From NCBI GenBank assembly GCA_949297205.1, contig CASFSH010000029.1, positions 1-10,302 on the forward strand: DNA of 10,302 nucleotides, read 5' to 3'. This document shows positions 1 through 6,413 of this stretch, one piece after another; the first letter of the stretch is position 1, and the number at the start of each line of letters is the position of its first letter. Made by a program: the position numbers and the translations under genes. Under the pieces are notes generated by a model. That model searched no databases. It was not told the origin of the DNA and saw only the letters and a program-made list of their open reading frames with translations. The stretch is from an uncultured Bacillota bacterium (GTDB taxonomy: Bacteria; Bacillota; Clostridia; UBA1381).

Positions 1-21
1 GATAATTTTAAAATTTCATCC

Positions 22-50
22 TTGACAAGGGACCGGAAATCCTGTATTAT
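22..50 (+). promoter_or_regulatory. Sigma-70-type promoter of tRNA-Leu
   Basis: TTGACA at 22-27, a 17-bp spacer, then TATTAT at 45-50. The -35 box is a perfect consensus and the -10 differs at one base. The predicted transcription start is near 57, about 13 nt before the mature tRNA. This is the kind of strong promoter expected for a single stable-RNA gene. Confidence 0.85.
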
Positions 51-69
51 TATCTTTGGATTTACAAAT

Positions 70-156
70 GCAGGTATGGCGGAATTGGCAGACGCGCATG
101 GTTCAGGTCCATGTGAAAGCAATTTCATGCAGGTTCAAGTCCTGTTATCCGCACCA
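70..156 (+). tRNA. tRNA-Leu, anticodon CAG
   Basis: This is a complete type II tRNA with an encoded CCA (154-156). The anticodon stem is CATGG/CCATG around the loop TTCAGGT, giving anticodon CAG, which reads the leucine codon CUG. The D-arm carries the usual GG. A long variable arm (TGAAA-GCAA-TTTCA) marks a leucine or serine tRNA, and the T-arm is GCAGG-TTCAAGT-CCTGT. The discriminator base is A, as expected for leucine. The acceptor stem GCAGGTA/TATCCGC has one non-pair, A3 against C70, and a G-U wobble at 5-68; the other five positions pair normally. The gene has its own promoter and terminator and is not part of a tRNA cluster within this window. Confidence 0.95.
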
Positions 157-160
157 GAAA

Positions 161-200
161 AGAGCCGTAATTTGGATACAAAATTACGGTTCTGTTTTTT
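161..200 (+). terminator. Rho-independent terminator of tRNA-Leu
   Basis: A 13-bp stem (161-173 with 181-193, one G-U wobble) encloses a 7-nt loop and is followed by six T residues at 195-200. It begins four bases after the tRNA CCA end. In the opposite direction the trailing T-run is weaker (CTCTTTTCT), so it may only partly stop transcription arriving from the minus-strand pseudogene. Confidence 0.9.
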
Positions 201-245
201 GCCCAAAAACCTTGTAATAAAGGGATTTTTTAAAATAGAAAAGTC

Positions 246-718
246 TTTATAGTGCATATTTGCAGCAGTCAAATATTCATTGCCAAATTCTCCGATATTA
301 ATATTTTCCTATTGCTCGACAGATCCATCTTAATATACATCACGCAAATTATTGCAATAATTAAACGTATAATCTCCGATGCTTGTTACGCTGTCTGGTA
401 TTATTATTTTTGTTAAATTTAAGCAGGAAACGAAGGCGCCGGAGCCTATTGTGGTTAAACCGTATTTTATATCAACCATTTTTACATCGTATGTATTCTA
501 TGGATGAAGTTTTATGGTGACTAAATTGCCTGTATTATTCTCACAATAATCTTCTATCTCACCCGTTCCGATTATGGTAACTGTGTCATTATCATCAAGT
601 ATCCGGGTAACATTTTTCCGCATATACTGTTTGTCTCTGCAATTGCCATAATCGGTATAGTTGTTATGAAAGCGAATAACATACTGATGACAGGCAATAA
701 ACTTAAAATTTTTTTCAT
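246..718 (-). pseudogene. Decayed secreted BspA-type leucine-rich-repeat protein
   Basis: From an ATG at 718, with an AAAAAGGA ribosome site at 727-734, the frame starts with a convincing signal peptide of about 27 residues: MKK, a hydrophobic core, then an AIA-type cleavage site before ETNS. Soon after, a run of five A residues (613-617 on the plus strand) shifts the frame. The next frame reads NVTRILDDNDTVTIIGTGE, the N-terminal lead-in typical of BspA-like proteins. It continues through a TAG at 498-500 into one repeat (LTTIGSGAFVSC, then IPDSVTSIGDYTF) and the usual C-terminal part (GSVEQ, then INIGEFGNEYLTAANMHY), which is broken by TAA at 330-332 and TAG at 309-311. All three stops lie in one frame and the surrounding residues still match the family, so the decay looks recent. 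An intact version would have been about 158 residues. Homologues are cell-surface or secreted repeat proteins. The family call rests on remembered repeat patterns. Confidence 0.85.
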
Positions 719-1148
719 AGTAAATATCCTTTTTAAAATTTGTATGAAAAATCAAAATTACACACCTTAGAATACACGGCTCAGACCGTGCTGACTCGCA
801 TTAAAATTCAACATCAGAGAAATAAAAGCAAATTATTTTTTCTAACCGTATATTTGAAATTGAAAACATCATATCTTGTTTATATTATATCATTATTTTT
901 CCAATACATATTTGGTTTATTAAACGGCATCAACCTCTCTTAAAAATACGAAAATAACCATATATTTTGCTTATTATAAGCTGTAATTTTTTATTTTACC
1001 GCATTTTTTATACAGGCCGATGATAATACTAACATAAAACAGTAAATTATTCAGTATTTTCAGCACATAAAATCTGAATAAAAATATTTTAAAAATTTGT
1101 TATATTTTGTTGTTAATGTAAAAAAAATTATAAGTATATAATTTATGA

Positions 1149-1177
1149 TTGACCGAAAAATATTTCTATGATATATT
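1149..1177 (+). promoter_or_regulatory. Promoter of the GH88-kinase transcript
   Basis: TTGACC at 1149-1154, a 17-bp spacer and TATATT at 1172-1177. Each box differs from consensus at one position. The predicted start is near 1184, leaving a leader of about 78 nt before the ATG at 1262. Confidence 0.65.
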
Positions 1178-1221
1178 AGACATAAAAGAAATGCCGAGAC
1201 AAAATTTGAATGTGGGTAAAA

Positions 1222-1261
1222 GAAAGGAGCTTTATGATAATAGTATCATAAATATGAGAAA
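1222..1261 (+). promoter_or_regulatory. Leader with stem-loop between ribosome site and start codon
   Basis: The only strong Shine-Dalgarno sequence (GAAAGGAG, 1222-1229) is 32 nt from the ATG at 1262. Between them is a perfect inverted repeat, TATGATA (1233-1239) and TATCATA (1244-1250), around a 4-nt loop, followed by 11 nt to the start. Removing the hairpin brings the ribosome site to about 14 nt from the ATG. The same stretch also encodes a five-codon frame (MIIVS, 1234-1251) with the ribosome site only 4 nt away, and a three-codon frame at 1254 whose TGA overlaps the real start. The palindrome could instead be a protein-binding operator. Which of these operates cannot be decided from sequence. 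Confidence 0.5.
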
Positions 1262-2440
1262 ATGATTGATTTTTTAAAAGTTTTTGAAACATGTGAAAAA
1301 AAGATGGAAATTCATATGAAAACTTTTAATTCAAAACCTTATGAATACGCTGCATGTAAAAATGGTTCATATGAAAAGGAAAGTAACAGACAGGACTTAT
1401 ATGCAATGACAAATTGGATGACATCTTTTGTAACGGGACTTGCTCCGATACATTTTTGGTGCAATAAGGATATAAAATACTTAAAGTGGGCAAATCAATT
1501 CAAACCCTATTATCATGATAAAGTATTTGAGCATTATATGGATACCATGCATGATATTGGATTCTTGTATTCTCCGTATTGCGTTGCAATGTATAATATG
1601 ACAGGGGATGAAGAACACAAAAAGATTGCAATCAAGGCGGCTGATGAATTTTTAAAGAGATTTGATATAAACGGAAGATATATTGATGCGTGGAACAGCA
1701 TGGGAACAGAGGACAGAACAGGACGTGCCATAATTGACTGTATGATGAATGTGGCATTACTTTTGTGGGCATGGAAACAAACATCACATACAATGTATAA
1801 GGACGTTGCTATAGCTCATATTGAAACAACAAAGAAATATTTTATTCGTGATGATTATTCAGTTGTTCATTCATTTTTGTTTGACAGAAAAACAGGTGAG
1901 GTTATAAAAGAAGATAATGACTGTGGGTATTCAAACGGATCTCATTGGGCAAGAGGAACAGCGTGGGCTGTTTATGGCTTTGCAATTGCCGCAAGATATT
2001 TAAACAATGAAGAATATTATGATCTTGCGGTTAATATAGCAAAAAAATATATATCCGAAATTCCTGAAGGTGAGTATATTCCTGTTTGGGATTTCAGACT
2101 GCCTGAAGAATATCCTGCAAAGTATTGCGGAAAAAATGCAATACCGGACTGGGATGAAACAGATGCAAAAAATAAAGAGTATGCGGTTGATACTTCTGCT
2201 GCCGCAATTATGTCCTGTGGAATTTATGAACTGAACGGGATAAAAGAAAATACTCAGTTAAAAAATTTTGCGGATAAAACAGTAGAAACTTTGTGTGATG
2301 AAAAATATTTTGATTATGATGTTAATCATACGGGAATATTAAAAAGACAAAACGGAAATATGACATACACAACATTCGGAGATTATTTCTTTACCGAAGC
2401 GGTTGCAAGAAAACTGTATAATTTACCGGTATGTTGGTAA
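1262..2440 (+). CDS. Unsaturated glucuronyl hydrolase, GH88 family
   Basis: The 392-residue product has the GH88 layout of a six-hairpin alpha barrel. GH88 enzymes use hydration of the 4,5 double bond to remove the unsaturated uronic acid that polysaccharide lyases leave on oligosaccharide ends. Two aspartates fit the known catalytic pair: D98 in MHDIGF and D159 in IIDCMMN. They are 61 residues apart, the same spacing as D88 and D149 of the Bacillus GL1 enzyme as I recall it. The motifs GYSNGSHWARGTAWAVYG (about 222-239) and the C-terminal VDTSAAAI (about 309-316) are also typical. There is no signal peptide, so it should act in the cytoplasm on imported disaccharides. It is followed after 27 nt by the kinase gene, probably on one transcript. 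No lyase or sugar transporter lies nearby, so the polymer (glycosaminoglycan or another uronate polymer) is unknown. GH105 is a less likely alternative. Confidence 0.9.
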   Translation: MIDFLKVFETCEKKMEIHMKTFNSKPYEYAACKNGSYEKESNRQDLYAMTNWMTSFVTGLAPIHFWCNKDIKYLKWANQFKPYYHDKVFEHYMDTMHDIGFLYSPYCVAMYNMTGDEEHKKIAIKAADEFLKRFDINGRYIDAWNSMGTEDRTGRAIIDCMMNVALLLWAWKQTSHTMYKDVAIAHIETTKKYFIRDDYSVVHSFLFDRKTGEVIKEDNDCGYSNGSHWARGTAWAVYGFAIAARYLNNEEYYDLAVNIAKKYISEIPEGEYIPVWDFRLPEEYPAKYCGKNAIPDWDETDAKNKEYAVDTSAAAIMSCGIYELNGIKENTQLKNFADKTVETLCDEKYFDYDVNHTGILKRQNGNMTYTTFGDYFFTEAVARKLYNLPVCW

Positions 2441-2467
2441 AAAAAGATAAATAAGAGGGATGAATTT

Positions 2468-3301
2468 ATGAAAAGAATTATTACAATACAAGATATATCA
2501 TGTGTAGGAAAATGTTCACTGACTGTTGCACTTCCGATTATTTCTGCGGCAGGGGTAGAAACAGCTGTTTTACCTACAGCCGTATTATCGACTCATACAG
2601 CATTTCCTAAATTTACATTCCGTGATTTAACTGGTGAAATAGAGCCTATTGCCGAGACATTTGAAGAATTGGGAATAGATTTTGATGCCGTATATACGGG
2701 ATATTTGGGTTCTTTTGAACAATTGGCTCTTGTTGAAAAATTTATTAAAACATTTAAAACAGAAAATACTGTGGTATTCATAGACCCGGTTATGGCTGAT
2801 AACGGACAACTTTATAAAGGATTTACACAGGAATTTGCCGATAAAATGACCGAACTTTGTAAGAATGCGGATTTAATATTGCCGAATCTTACAGAAGCAT
2901 CATATATGCTGCATATACCATATCAGGAAAAATATGATGAAGAATATATCAGGGATATACTTGTTAAATTAACCGATATCGGAGCAAAAAAAGCCGCTCT
3001 GACGGGTATTAGTTTTGAAGATGATAAAATAGGTGTTTATCTTTATGATTCCCAAACAAAGGAATTTTTCAGCTACTTTAATGAAAAATTACCGGTACAG
3101 TTTCATGGAACGGGAGATGTATATGCATCGGCTGCATTAGGTGCATATATGAAAGGTCTGAGTATTCAGGAGTCATTGACTGTTGCTGTGGATTATACTC
3201 TGGAGAGTATGAAATGTACTCTTGCTGATGAGAATCACAGAACTTACGGAGTTAATTTTGAAGAAGCTTTGCCCATGCTGGTTAAAAGACTGCAAAAATA
3301 A
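2468..3301 (+). CDS. pdxY: Pyridoxamine/pyridoxal kinase-like protein (PdxY type)
   Basis: The 277-residue protein belongs to the ribokinase-like superfamily in its PdxY/PdxK branch. These enzymes phosphorylate pyridoxal, pyridoxamine or pyridoxine with ATP to salvage vitamin B6. The N-terminus (TIQDISCVGKCSLTVALPI) and the LPTAVLSTHT stretch (about 35-44) form the substrate side. VYTGYLGS (75-82), DPVMADNG (106-113) and LPNLTEA (138-144) follow. The GTGD motif at 214-217 provides the anion hole and the catalytic base D217. Length is normal for the family. The start is supported by AGAGGGA just upstream. A terminator follows, so it is the last gene of the GH88 transcript. The link with GH88 has no obvious metabolic logic and may be incidental. 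Some ribokinase-fold proteins of this type are only annotated by similarity, so substrate choice among B6 vitamers or hydroxymethylpyrimidine is not proven. Confidence 0.85.
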   Translation: MKRIITIQDISCVGKCSLTVALPIISAAGVETAVLPTAVLSTHTAFPKFTFRDLTGEIEPIAETFEELGIDFDAVYTGYLGSFEQLALVEKFIKTFKTENTVVFIDPVMADNGQLYKGFTQEFADKMTELCKNADLILPNLTEASYMLHIPYQEKYDEEYIRDILVKLTDIGAKKAALTGISFEDDKIGVYLYDSQTKEFFSYFNEKLPVQFHGTGDVYASAALGAYMKGLSIQESLTVAVDYTLESMKCTLADENHRTYGVNFEEALPMLVKRLQK

Positions 3302-3332
3302 GTTATGATCCTGAATTGAATAGTTCAAATAA

Positions 3333-3371
3333 AATAAAACTGCAGAAAAAGAATTATTCTGCAGTTTTATT
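3333..3371. terminator. Bidirectional terminator between kinase and pyrophosphatase genes
   Basis: A perfect 15-bp inverted repeat (AATAAAACTGCAGAA, 3333-3347, with its complement 3357-3371) encloses a 9-nt loop. The A-rich left arm and T-rich right arm mean that RNA of either strand ends in a U-rich tract, fitting the two converging genes (stops at 3301 and 3398). Confidence 0.9.
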
Positions 3372-3397
3372 GGCGTATATATGGTAGTTAATTGATT

Positions 3398-3928
3398 TCA
3401 GCAAAAAAAATCTTTGTATTTTCGTATACAGTCTGCAATTATTTTCTCAGCATCCTCACGGCCTAAGGTTTCACTTACAACTGTTTCTTTTTCTTCAAGT
3501 GATTTATACACTTTAAAGAAGTGGGAAATTTCTTCAAATGTATGTGATGCAAGCTGTGAAATGTCGGTATAACATGTAAGAGAGGGATCATTGAATGGAA
3601 TTGCAATTATTTTTTCATCTCTCATATCATTATCAATCATGTTTATTACACCTATAGGGTAACATCTGACCAATGTCATGGGAACAATTGATTCCTGACA
3701 CAGAACCAAAACATCAAGCGGGTCATTGTCTGCTGCATAGGTTCTCGGAATAAATCCGTAGTTTGCAGGATAATGAGTTGATGTATAGAGGACTCTGTCA
3801 AGATAAAGCATTCCTGTTTCTTTGTCCATTTCATACTTGTTTTTTCCGCCTTTAGGGATTTCTATACATGCCACAAAATCAGATGGAGATATTCTTTTGG
3901 GACTTATATCATGCCAAATATTGCTCAT
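3398..3928 (-). CDS. ppa: Inorganic pyrophosphatase, family I
   Basis: A soluble cytoplasmic enzyme that hydrolyses pyrophosphate to two phosphates, pulling biosynthetic reactions forward. The 176-residue product matches the E. coli-type enzyme. EIPKGGKNKYEMDKETG (23-39) and DRVLYTSTHYPANYGFIP (44-61) line the active site. The signature DNDPLDVLVL carries metal ligands D67, D69 and D72, followed by D99, D104 and K106, and Y141 and K142 near the end; all fall close to the E. coli numbering. The open frame extends upstream to 4018, but the ATG at 3928 is chosen because AAAGGCGG (3936-3943) lies 7 nt before it and the extra 30 residues do not resemble the family. It is transcribed from its own promoter, with a leader of about 137 nt. 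Confidence 0.95.
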   Translation of the reverse strand: MSNIWHDISPKRISPSDFVACIEIPKGGKNKYEMDKETGMLYLDRVLYTSTHYPANYGFIPRTYAADNDPLDVLVLCQESIVPMTLVRCYPIGVINMIDNDMRDEKIIAIPFNDPSLTCYTDISQLASHTFEEISHFFKVYKSLEEKETVVSETLGREDAEKIIADCIRKYKDFFC

Positions 3929-4052
3929 GTGTATTCCGCCTTTCTTATGTTTTACAATTTGTATCATATAATCGGCAAAATGATAATGCAAAAACAAATT
4001 TTGGTGTGTGTGATGCATAAATCATAGTGCCGAAATGAAAGCAATAGGTTAA

Positions 4053-4107
4053 TTTAAGATTTATTTTGTATATTATAACACAATTTACTGTATTTGTAAA
4101 TCTTAAA
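4053..4107. repeat. 11-bp inverted repeat flanking the ppa promoter
   Basis: TTTAAGATTTA at 4053-4063 and its exact reverse complement at 4097-4107 are separated by 33 bp. The right copy overlaps the -35 box of the ppa promoter and the left copy sits just after the predicted transcription start. This could be a pair of operator half-sites, but the sequence is AT-rich and a chance match is possible. Confidence 0.5.
4072..4100 (-). promoter_or_regulatory. Promoter of the pyrophosphatase gene
   Basis: Reading the minus strand, TTTACA (4100-4095), a 17-bp spacer and a perfect TATAAT (4077-4072). The predicted start is near 4065. Because this promoter lies beyond the end of the deacetylase gene, ppa can be expressed independently of it. 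Confidence 0.8.
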
Positions 4108-4125
4108 GTATATTTTTCCGATAAA

Positions 4126-4153
4126 ATAAAAAAATATTTACATAATGTATAAA
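4126..4153 (-). terminator. Possible weak terminator after the deacetylase gene
   Basis: On the minus strand a 6-bp AT-rich stem (outer arms TTTATA and TATGTAAA region, 4137-4153, one G-U pair) is followed by a U-run (4128-4134). The stem has almost no GC pairs, so read-through into ppa is plausible. Confidence 0.3.
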
Positions 4154-4166
4154 CATTTGATATATT

Positions 4167-4916
4167 TTAACTTTTTATTTGTTTTCCTGTTGCGTCTATG
4201 ATATAATTTTCTTTGTAAATTAGATCGGAAACTGTACAAAATGAAAAGTTTGCACTTAAATCGGAAACGATTTTCGGAAGAACTTTAGCGGTGTTGTTTG
4301 TACCGGAATGCATAAGTATAATACTGCCATTGACGGTTTTGGACATGACGCGGTTATAAATATCATCTGCCGATGCATCACCATAATCTATACTGTCAAC
4401 TGACCATTGAATGTAGTATCTGTCGTTTTCGTCACAGGCTTTAATTACATTGTCGTTATACTCACCGTATGCCGCTCTGAAAAGAATTGGTTTAATACCT
4501 GTTATGGACGAAAGAAGATTATCGCATTTTTCAATATCTGAAAGAATTTTTTCTTTGCTCCAACCGCTGTAATGATCATGGGCATATGAATGGTTGGCAA
4601 TTTCATGACCATTTTGAGCAATCAGTTTAACGCTTTCAGGATATTTTTCTGCCCATTCTCCCACTATAAAAAATGTGGATTTTACACCGTATGCATCCAA
4701 TGTATTTAAAATACTGTCAATATCATCATCATTCCATGCGCAGTTAAATGTAAGTGCAATCTTGTTATCGTTTCTTTCGACTGAGTATATGGGTACTTCT
4801 CTGTTTCCTACTTTGAAAACAGAGATGACGCCGTTTGATGCTATGAATATCGTAATTGCGATCAATACAGCTATGGCTATGTAAAGATGCTTGCTATTAA
4901 ATACAAAAAATTTCAT
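4167..4916 (-). CDS. Membrane-anchored polysaccharide deacetylase, PdaB-like (CE4/NodB fold)
   Basis: The 249-residue protein starts with one transmembrane segment (about 11-34) and then a NodB-homology domain outside the membrane. CE4 enzymes remove N-acetyl groups from peptidoglycan or chitin-like polymers using a metal held by Asp-His-His. The closest remembered match is the sporulation protein PdaB (YbaN), with the lead-in VPIYSVERND and KIALTF. Motif 2 is intact (NHSYAH, H109 and H113), as are the D174-D177 pair and LMH at 201-203. Motif 1 reads TFNCAWNDDD, so the usual catalytic-base Asp is Asn58. Motif 3 is FRAAYGEYND, with Ala in place of the usual Pro. It may be weakly active or inactive, or belong to a clostridial subgroup with this variant. 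AAAGGTGG lies 7 nt before the ATG. It is divergent from the aldo/keto reductase gene across 91 bp. Confidence 0.85.
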   Translation of the reverse strand: MKFFVFNSKHLYIAIAVLIAITIFIASNGVISVFKVGNREVPIYSVERNDNKIALTFNCAWNDDDIDSILNTLDAYGVKSTFFIVGEWAEKYPESVKLIAQNGHEIANHSYAHDHYSGWSKEKILSDIEKCDNLLSSITGIKPILFRAAYGEYNDNVIKACDENDRYYIQWSVDSIDYGDASADDIYNRVMSKTVNGSIILMHSGTNNTAKVLPKIVSDLSANFSFCTVSDLIYKENYIIDATGKQIKS

Positions 4917-4935
4917 ATTCTACCACCTTTCAATG

Positions 4936-4983
4936 TTATGGTAAAGAATATGTTTTTTATAAAAAAAATATGAATGTACACAA
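4936..4983. promoter_or_regulatory. Possible overlapping divergent promoters
   Basis: The only region able to hold promoters for both divergent genes is about 90 bp. On the plus strand TTATGG (4936-4941) and TATAAA (4958-4963) are 16 bp apart. On the minus strand TTGTGT (4983-4978) and TATAAA (4961-4956) are also 16 bp apart, so the two -10 boxes overlap in TTTATAAA. Both -35 boxes are poor. For the deacetylase an alternative is a SigE-like arrangement, ATA, 16 bp, then CATATTCT, on the minus strand, which would suit a sporulation gene. None of these is strong. Confidence 0.3.
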
Positions 4984-5007
4984 AAAATTATGAAGGGAGT
5001 AAAAAAT

Positions 5008-6027
5008 ATGTCAAATGTTACGTTAGGAAGTACGGGAATTACAGTTATTAAAAACGGTTTCGGTGCTTTGCCCATTCAAAGAACAGGCAGTCAGGATGCT
5101 GTTAAAATTTTGAAAAGGGCCTATGAAGGCGGTATCAGATTTTACGATACTGCAAGGTTTTATACTGACAGTGAAGAAAAACTCGGACTTGCATTTGAAG
5201 GAATAAGAGAAAATATATTTATAGCTACAAAAACCGGTGCCGTAACTGTTGAGGGATTTAATAAGGATTTGGAAACATCATTAAATAATTTAAAAACGGA
5301 TTATATTGATTTATATCAATTTCATAATCTTCCTTTTGTTCCGAAGCCGGGAGATGAACTGTATGAAGCAATGGAAAAGGCAAAAAAAGCAGGTAAAATT
5401 CGTCATATCGGAATGACAAATCACAGACTGAATCTTGCATGGGAAATTATTGAGTGCGGCGGATATGAAACGCTTCAGTTTCCGTTTTCTTATCTTGCAG
5501 GCAAGCAGGAGATTGAACTTGTAAGTGCCTGTAAAGAAAAAAACATGGGATTTATCGCAATGAAAGCATTGTCGGGAGGGTTAATCACCAATTCAAAGGC
5601 GGCATATGCATATCTTGACCAATTTGATAATGTTCTTCCAATTTGGGGAATACAAAGAATGAGTGAATTGGAAGAATTTTTGTCATACAATGATAATCCG
5701 CCGAAAATGACAGATGAATTAAATCAAATAATAGAAAAGGACAGAGAAGAATTATCGGGAGATTTTTGCAGAGGCTGCGGATATTGTATGCCGTGTCCTG
5801 TAGGAATAGAAATAAATAATATGGCAAGAATGTCACTGCTTTTGCGCCGTTCGCCGTCTCAGCTGCAGCTGACAGAAGAAATGCAGAAAAAAATGAAAAA
5901 GGTTGAGGATTGCCTTAACTGCGGACAATGTAAAAGTAAGTGTCCTTACGGACTGGACACACCGGCACTTCTTAAAAAGAATTATGAGGATTACATGAAT
6001 GTGTTAAACGGAAAAGTTAAGGTATGA
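5008..6027 (+). CDS. Aldo/keto reductase with C-terminal ferredoxin domain
   Basis: The 339-residue protein has an aldo/keto reductase barrel (about 1-240) followed by two iron-sulfur motifs. The catalytic tetrad is visible as D47 and Y52 (FYDTARFYTD), K75 (ATKTG) and H106 (YQFHNL). The C-terminal part has C254, C257, C260 and C263 (CX2CX2CX2C) and C302, C305, C308 and C312 (CX2CX2CX3C), which should hold two 4Fe-4S clusters. Such fusions are common in anaerobic Firmicutes, but substrates are mostly unknown; electrons may pass between NAD(P)H, the clusters and a carbonyl or other acceptor. The start at 5008 is used because AAGGGAG (4993-4999) lies 8 nt upstream, and the earlier ATG at 4990 overlaps that ribosome site. 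It is first in a compact unit with lrgA (14-nt gap), lrgB and the MATE gene. Confidence 0.9.
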   Translation: MSNVTLGSTGITVIKNGFGALPIQRTGSQDAVKILKRAYEGGIRFYDTARFYTDSEEKLGLAFEGIRENIFIATKTGAVTVEGFNKDLETSLNNLKTDYIDLYQFHNLPFVPKPGDELYEAMEKAKKAGKIRHIGMTNHRLNLAWEIIECGGYETLQFPFSYLAGKQEIELVSACKEKNMGFIAMKALSGGLITNSKAAYAYLDQFDNVLPIWGIQRMSELEEFLSYNDNPPKMTDELNQIIEKDREELSGDFCRGCGYCMPCPVGIEINNMARMSLLLRRSPSQLQLTEEMQKKMKKVEDCLNCGQCKSKCPYGLDTPALLKKNYEDYMNVLNGKVKV

Positions 6028-6041
6028 TTTTGTAGGTGAAT

Positions 6042-6413
6042 ATGAAATACATTGAAAGATTTTTAATAATTGTAATTATTTCTTTTATAGGTGAACTGTT
6101 GAACTATCTAATTCCCCTTCCCGTACCGGGCAGTATATATGGGTTTTTGATACTTTTTATATTGCTTGTAACAAAAGTGATAAAAGCGGAAAAAATAAGA
6201 CCTGTTACAGATTTTCTTTTGAATATTATGCCGATAACATTTATTGGCCCGGGGGTAGGCCTCATTGTGACTGCTTCTGAATTAAAGTCTATGATACTGC
6301 CTATTCTTATTACGGTAACAATAGGAACTGCCGTTGTAATGGGGGTTGTCTGCACAGTTGCGGAAAATGTATTAAAAACCGATAAAAGGAGTAAGAAGAA
6401 TAAAGATGAGTGA
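6042..6413 (+). CDS. lrgA: LrgA/CidA family membrane protein
   Basis: A small hydrophobic protein (123 residues) with about four membrane segments and a charged tail (KTDKRSKKNKDE). The family mark PLPVPGSIYGFLILF (about 26-40) and the stretch MPITFIGPGVGLI (63-75) match LrgA/CidA. These proteins were first described as holin-like regulators of murein hydrolases and cell death. In B. subtilis the homologous pair PftA/PftB (YsbA/YsbB) is a pyruvate transporter, so a metabolite-transport role is equally possible here. AGGTGA just before the ATG at 6042 sets the start; a GTG two codons earlier lies inside that ribosome site. Its end overlaps lrgB by 8 nt, suggesting coupled translation and a joint complex. 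Confidence 0.88.
   Translation: MKYIERFLIIVIISFIGELLNYLIPLPVPGSIYGFLILFILLVTKVIKAEKIRPVTDFLLNIMPITFIGPGVGLIVTASELKSMILPILITVTIGTAVVMGVVCTVAENVLKTDKRSKKNKDE

Larger units (their letters stand above)
719..1261. other. AT-rich intergenic region, no gene seen
   Basis: This 540-bp stretch separates the divergent pseudogene and the GH88 gene. It holds the ribosome site of the pseudogene (727-734), a small hairpin (CACGG at 775-779 with CCGTG at 786-790, 6-nt loop) in the leader of the pseudogene, and the promoter and leader of the GH88 gene at its right end. A 67-codon plus-strand frame at 740-943 has no ribosome site and a low-complexity, phenylalanine-rich product, so it is not called. A TATAAT-like sequence occurs on the minus strand near 885-890 but lacks a good -35 box. 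The middle (900-1140) shows nothing recognisable. Confidence 0.6.

Noticed and set aside
70..250. tRNA-Leu as an integration site for a mobile element
   Set aside because: No integrase gene and no second copy of the tRNA 3' end were seen in the window.
22..252. Open frame of 76 codons across the tRNA region
   Set aside because: It runs through the tRNA-Leu promoter, tRNA and terminator; it is a by-product of those sequences.
246..718. Idea that TAG is read as tryptophan in this organism
   Set aside because: Two TAG codons sit at expected tryptophan positions and none of the ten intact genes stops with TAG, but the same gene also has a frameshift and a TAA. Rare TAG stops are normal in AT-rich Firmicutes, so decay is the simpler explanation.
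775..790. Hairpin in the pseudogene leader as a riboswitch
   Set aside because: Only a 5-bp stem is present, and no conserved core of a known riboswitch class was recognised around it.
740..943. Open frame of 67 codons in the AT-rich intergenic DNA
   Set aside because: No ribosome site, low-complexity product, and it overlaps the leader of the divergent pseudogene.
3929..4018. N-terminal extension of the pyrophosphatase
   Set aside because: The 30 extra residues are histidine-rich and unlike the family, while a good ribosome site precedes the ATG at 3928.
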